In this document: one piece after another, positions 5,239 through 6,636 of the stretch | Numbering within the stretch: the first letter of the stretch is position 1 | How the letters are laid out: every line of letters starts with the position of its first letter | NCBI GenBank assembly: GCA_003559065.1 | Contig: PWMZ01000053.1 | Coordinates: 1-6,636 of the forward strand | Reading direction: 5' to 3' | Source of the DNA: Candidatus Nealsoniibacteriota bacterium | GTDB taxonomy: Bacteria > Patescibacteriota > Minisyncoccia > Minisyncoccales > GWA2-38-27 | DNA: 6,636 nucleotides | Program-made: the position numbers and the translations under genes | The notes under the pieces: model-generated | The model's database searches: none | Told to the model about the DNA's origin: nothing | Seen by the model: the letters and a program-made list of their open reading frames with translations, nothing else

Positions 5239-6636
5239 AGAAAAAAGAAACCTGTCAAAATTGCCAAAAAGAATTTGTTATAGAACAAGAAGACTTTGAT
5301 TTTTATGAAAAAATGAATGTCCCTGCTCCGACCTGGTGTTTTGATTGTCGATTGATTAGGAAAATGATTTTTAGAAATAATAGAGCTTTATATAAGAGAA
5401 AATGTGATGCGCCTGGACATGAAGAAGAAATGGTTTCCATTTATTCTTCGGACAAAAAAGTTGAAGTTTATGATCAAAAATATTGGCAGTCAGATAATTG
5501 GGATTCTTTAGATTATGGAAGAGATTACGATTTTTCTCAGCCCTTTTTTGAACAATTTAAAAAACTTTTTAAAGAAATTCCGAAAGAAACTTTAGAAGCG
5601 GTTAATAACGTTAATTGTCATTGGGTCCACCGAACGGATAATTGTAAAAATTGCTATAAAGAAATTGCTAGTTTTTGCAACGAAGACTCGGCCTATAACA
5701 CCGTTGCTATGTACAGCAAAGAGGCTTTTGATAATTACGCCTTAGTTAAAACTCAGTTGGCTTATGATAATTACTTTTGTCAAAATTGTTTTAAAATCTT
5801 CTTTTCCAAGTGCTGTTTTGATTGCCAAGATACCTATTTTTCCGAGAATTGTTTTAATTGTTCTCATATTATCGGTTGCACCAATTTAAGACATAAAAAA
5901 TATCATATTTTTGATCAACCGGTCAGTAAAAAAGGATTTGAAGAATTTGTTGCAAAATTAGGCAGTTTTGCTTTTTTGAAAGATTCTTGGGAAAAATTTC
6001 AAGAGATAAGATTAAAGTCCATTTTTAAGTATAATTTTGCTAAAAACTCGGCTGATTGTACTGGTGACTTTATTGAAAATTCTAAAAAATGCATTAATTG
6101 TTTTACCGTTAAAGAAGTAGAAAACAGTAAATTTATTTTAGGAAGTGGTTTTTCTTTGAAAGATTCTTATGATGTCTTCGCTGGTGGCTTTAACACTCAG
6201 TCTGTTTATGAGTTTTCCGAGGGCGGGGGAGGAACCGACGGAAAAGGAGGAGCTTATAATATTTTATTTTCCAGAGATTGTACCAATTCTTTTGATATTT
6301 TTTATTCTCATAACTTGAAAAATTGTAATAATTGTTTCGGCTGTGTTGCTTTAAAACACAAGCAATATTGTATTTTAAATAAACAATATACTAAAAAAGA
6401 ATACGAAGAACTGGTTCCTAAAATAATAGAGCATATGAATAAAATGCCTTATGTTGATAAAGAAGGTAGAACCTATAAATATGGAGAATTTTTCCCTCCC
6501 GAACTATCTCTCTTTTGCTATAATGAAACGGTAGCTCAAGAATACTTTCCTTTAACTAAAAAAGAGGCGATTAAACAGGGTTATTCTTGGAAAGATCTTG
6601 AAAAAAGGAATATCAAACCGGACTTGAAAACAGAAG
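5235..6636 (+). CDS. Cysteine-rich zinc-ribbon protein of CPR type, 3' end outside window
   Basis: The ATG at 5235 overlaps the upstream TGA (ATGA), which suggests translational coupling. The frame stays open for 467 codons to the right edge. The protein has 26 cysteines. An N-terminal zinc ribbon uses C7, C10, C35 and C38 (CQNC ... PAPTWCFDC). Residues of about 128-215 are a run of CxxC and single-Cys steps (NCKNC, FCQNC, CCFDC, NCFNC), with more at 286-289 and 364-370. A module ending in a L+HK-Y-I / KK-(F/Y)EE pattern occurs twice (206-242 and 364-397). A glycine-rich loop lies at 328-339. The spaced Asn/Cys/aromatic steps hint at a solenoid such as a beta-helix, which is inference. I recall this family from many CPR genomes, where it is called hypothetical or mislabelled 'CaiB/BaiF family'; nothing here resembles a CoA-transferase. 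Several metal sites are likely; the function is unknown. No signal peptide or membrane segment is seen. Confidence 0.87.
   Translation, partial: MKKKETCQNCQKEFVIEQEDFDFYEKMNVPAPTWCFDCRLIRKMIFRNNRALYKRKCDAPGHEEEMVSIYSSDKKVEVYDQKYWQSDNWDSLDYGRDYDFSQPFFEQFKKLFKEIPKETLEAVNNVNCHWVHRTDNCKNCYKEIASFCNEDSAYNTVAMYSKEAFDNYALVKTQLAYDNYFCQNCFKIFFSKCCFDCQDTYFSENCFNCSHIIGCTNLRHKKYHIFDQPVSKKGFEEFVAKLGSFAFLKDSWEKFQEIRLKSIFKYNFAKNSADCTGDFIENSKKCINCFTVKEVENSKFILGSGFSLKDSYDVFAGGFNTQSVYEFSEGGGGTDGKGGAYNILFSRDCTNSFDIFYSHNLKNCNNCFGCVALKHKQYCILNKQYTKKEYEELVPKIIEHMNKMPYVDKEGRTYKYGEFFPPELSLFCYNETVAQEYFPLTKKEAIKQGYSWKDLEKRNIKPDLKTE
5850..5960 (+). repeat. Internal protein repeat, copy 1
   Basis: Encodes residues 206-242 of the cysteine-rich protein: CFNC, then GC, then L-R-HKKY-x-I, ending KKGFEEFVAKL. 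From the GC onward it aligns without gaps to copy 2 with 13 identities in 29 positions (hand count). The similarity is at protein level and reflects an old internal duplication, not a DNA repeat. Confidence 0.7.
6324..6425 (+). repeat. Internal protein repeat, copy 2
   Basis: Encodes residues 364-397: CNNC, then GC, then L-K-HKQY-x-I, ending KKEYEELVPKI. It is three residues shorter than copy 1 between the CxxC and the GC, and otherwise collinear with it. It precedes the C-terminal part of the visible protein. Confidence 0.7.

Noticed and set aside
5235..6636. CaiB/BaiF-family CoA-transferase label often attached to relatives of the last gene
   Set aside because: The sequence is a multi-CxxC protein with none of the features expected of a CoA-transferase; the name looks like a propagated database error.
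1..6636. Alternative genetic code with TGA as glycine (Gracilibacteria/SR1)
   Set aside because: No in-frame TGA occurs in any of the five genes, glycine uses GGN codons throughout, and the single TGA at 5236-5238 sits at a sensible gene end overlapping the next ATG.

Overview
The window looks like chromosomal DNA of a Candidate Phyla Radiation (Patescibacteria) bacterium, probably of the Parcubacteria/Microgenomates type. Three things point there. The DNA is AT-rich with very tight gene packing. The 3'-most gene belongs to a cysteine-rich family that I recall almost only from these genomes. One ATPase carries a C-terminal zinc ribbon of the form CxxC...VPFKPDGKRPVYCxxC that recurs in these lineages. 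TGA ends one gene and is never used in frame in the others, so the standard bacterial code fits and the Gracilibacteria/SR1 code (TGA = Gly) does not. This is family recognition by eye; no search was run.

All five genes lie on the + strand and cover essentially the whole window. In order they are: (1) 1-863, the 3' part of a DNA-binding protein that joins a sigma-70 region 4 helix-turn-helix to a HARE-HTH (RpoE/delta-like) domain, with its start outside the window; (2) 870-2186, a protein with an N-terminal membrane anchor and a large predicted cytoplasmic domain, of the kind found beside or fused to VirD4/TraG/HerA-like ATPases; (3) 2192-3838, a VirD4/TraG/HerA-like hexameric-type ATPase with an added zinc ribbon and a lysine-rich tail; (4) 3841-5238, a second, paralogous ATPase without the ribbon; (5) 5235-6636, a cysteine-rich zinc-ribbon protein of unknown function, cut by the window end.

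Gaps between genes are 6, 5 and 2 bases, and the last pair overlaps by 4 bases (ATGA). There is no room for a promoter or terminator between them, so the five genes are best read as one transcription unit with coupled translation. Genes 2-4 form the functional core: neither ATPase has a membrane segment, and gene 2 supplies one. The C-terminal tail of gene 2 (PPIDLP) reappears at the N-terminus of gene 4 (PPSELP) just before the shared FG+TNY block. This suggests that membrane part and motor were once a single polypeptide, now split for one ATPase and lost for the other. The likely role is moving DNA (or protein) at the membrane, but no relaxase, VirB4 or pilus gene lies in the window, so the substrate is unknown.

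No tRNA, rRNA, CRISPR array, insertion sequence or clear intrinsic terminator was seen, and there is no gene-free stretch longer than a few bases.
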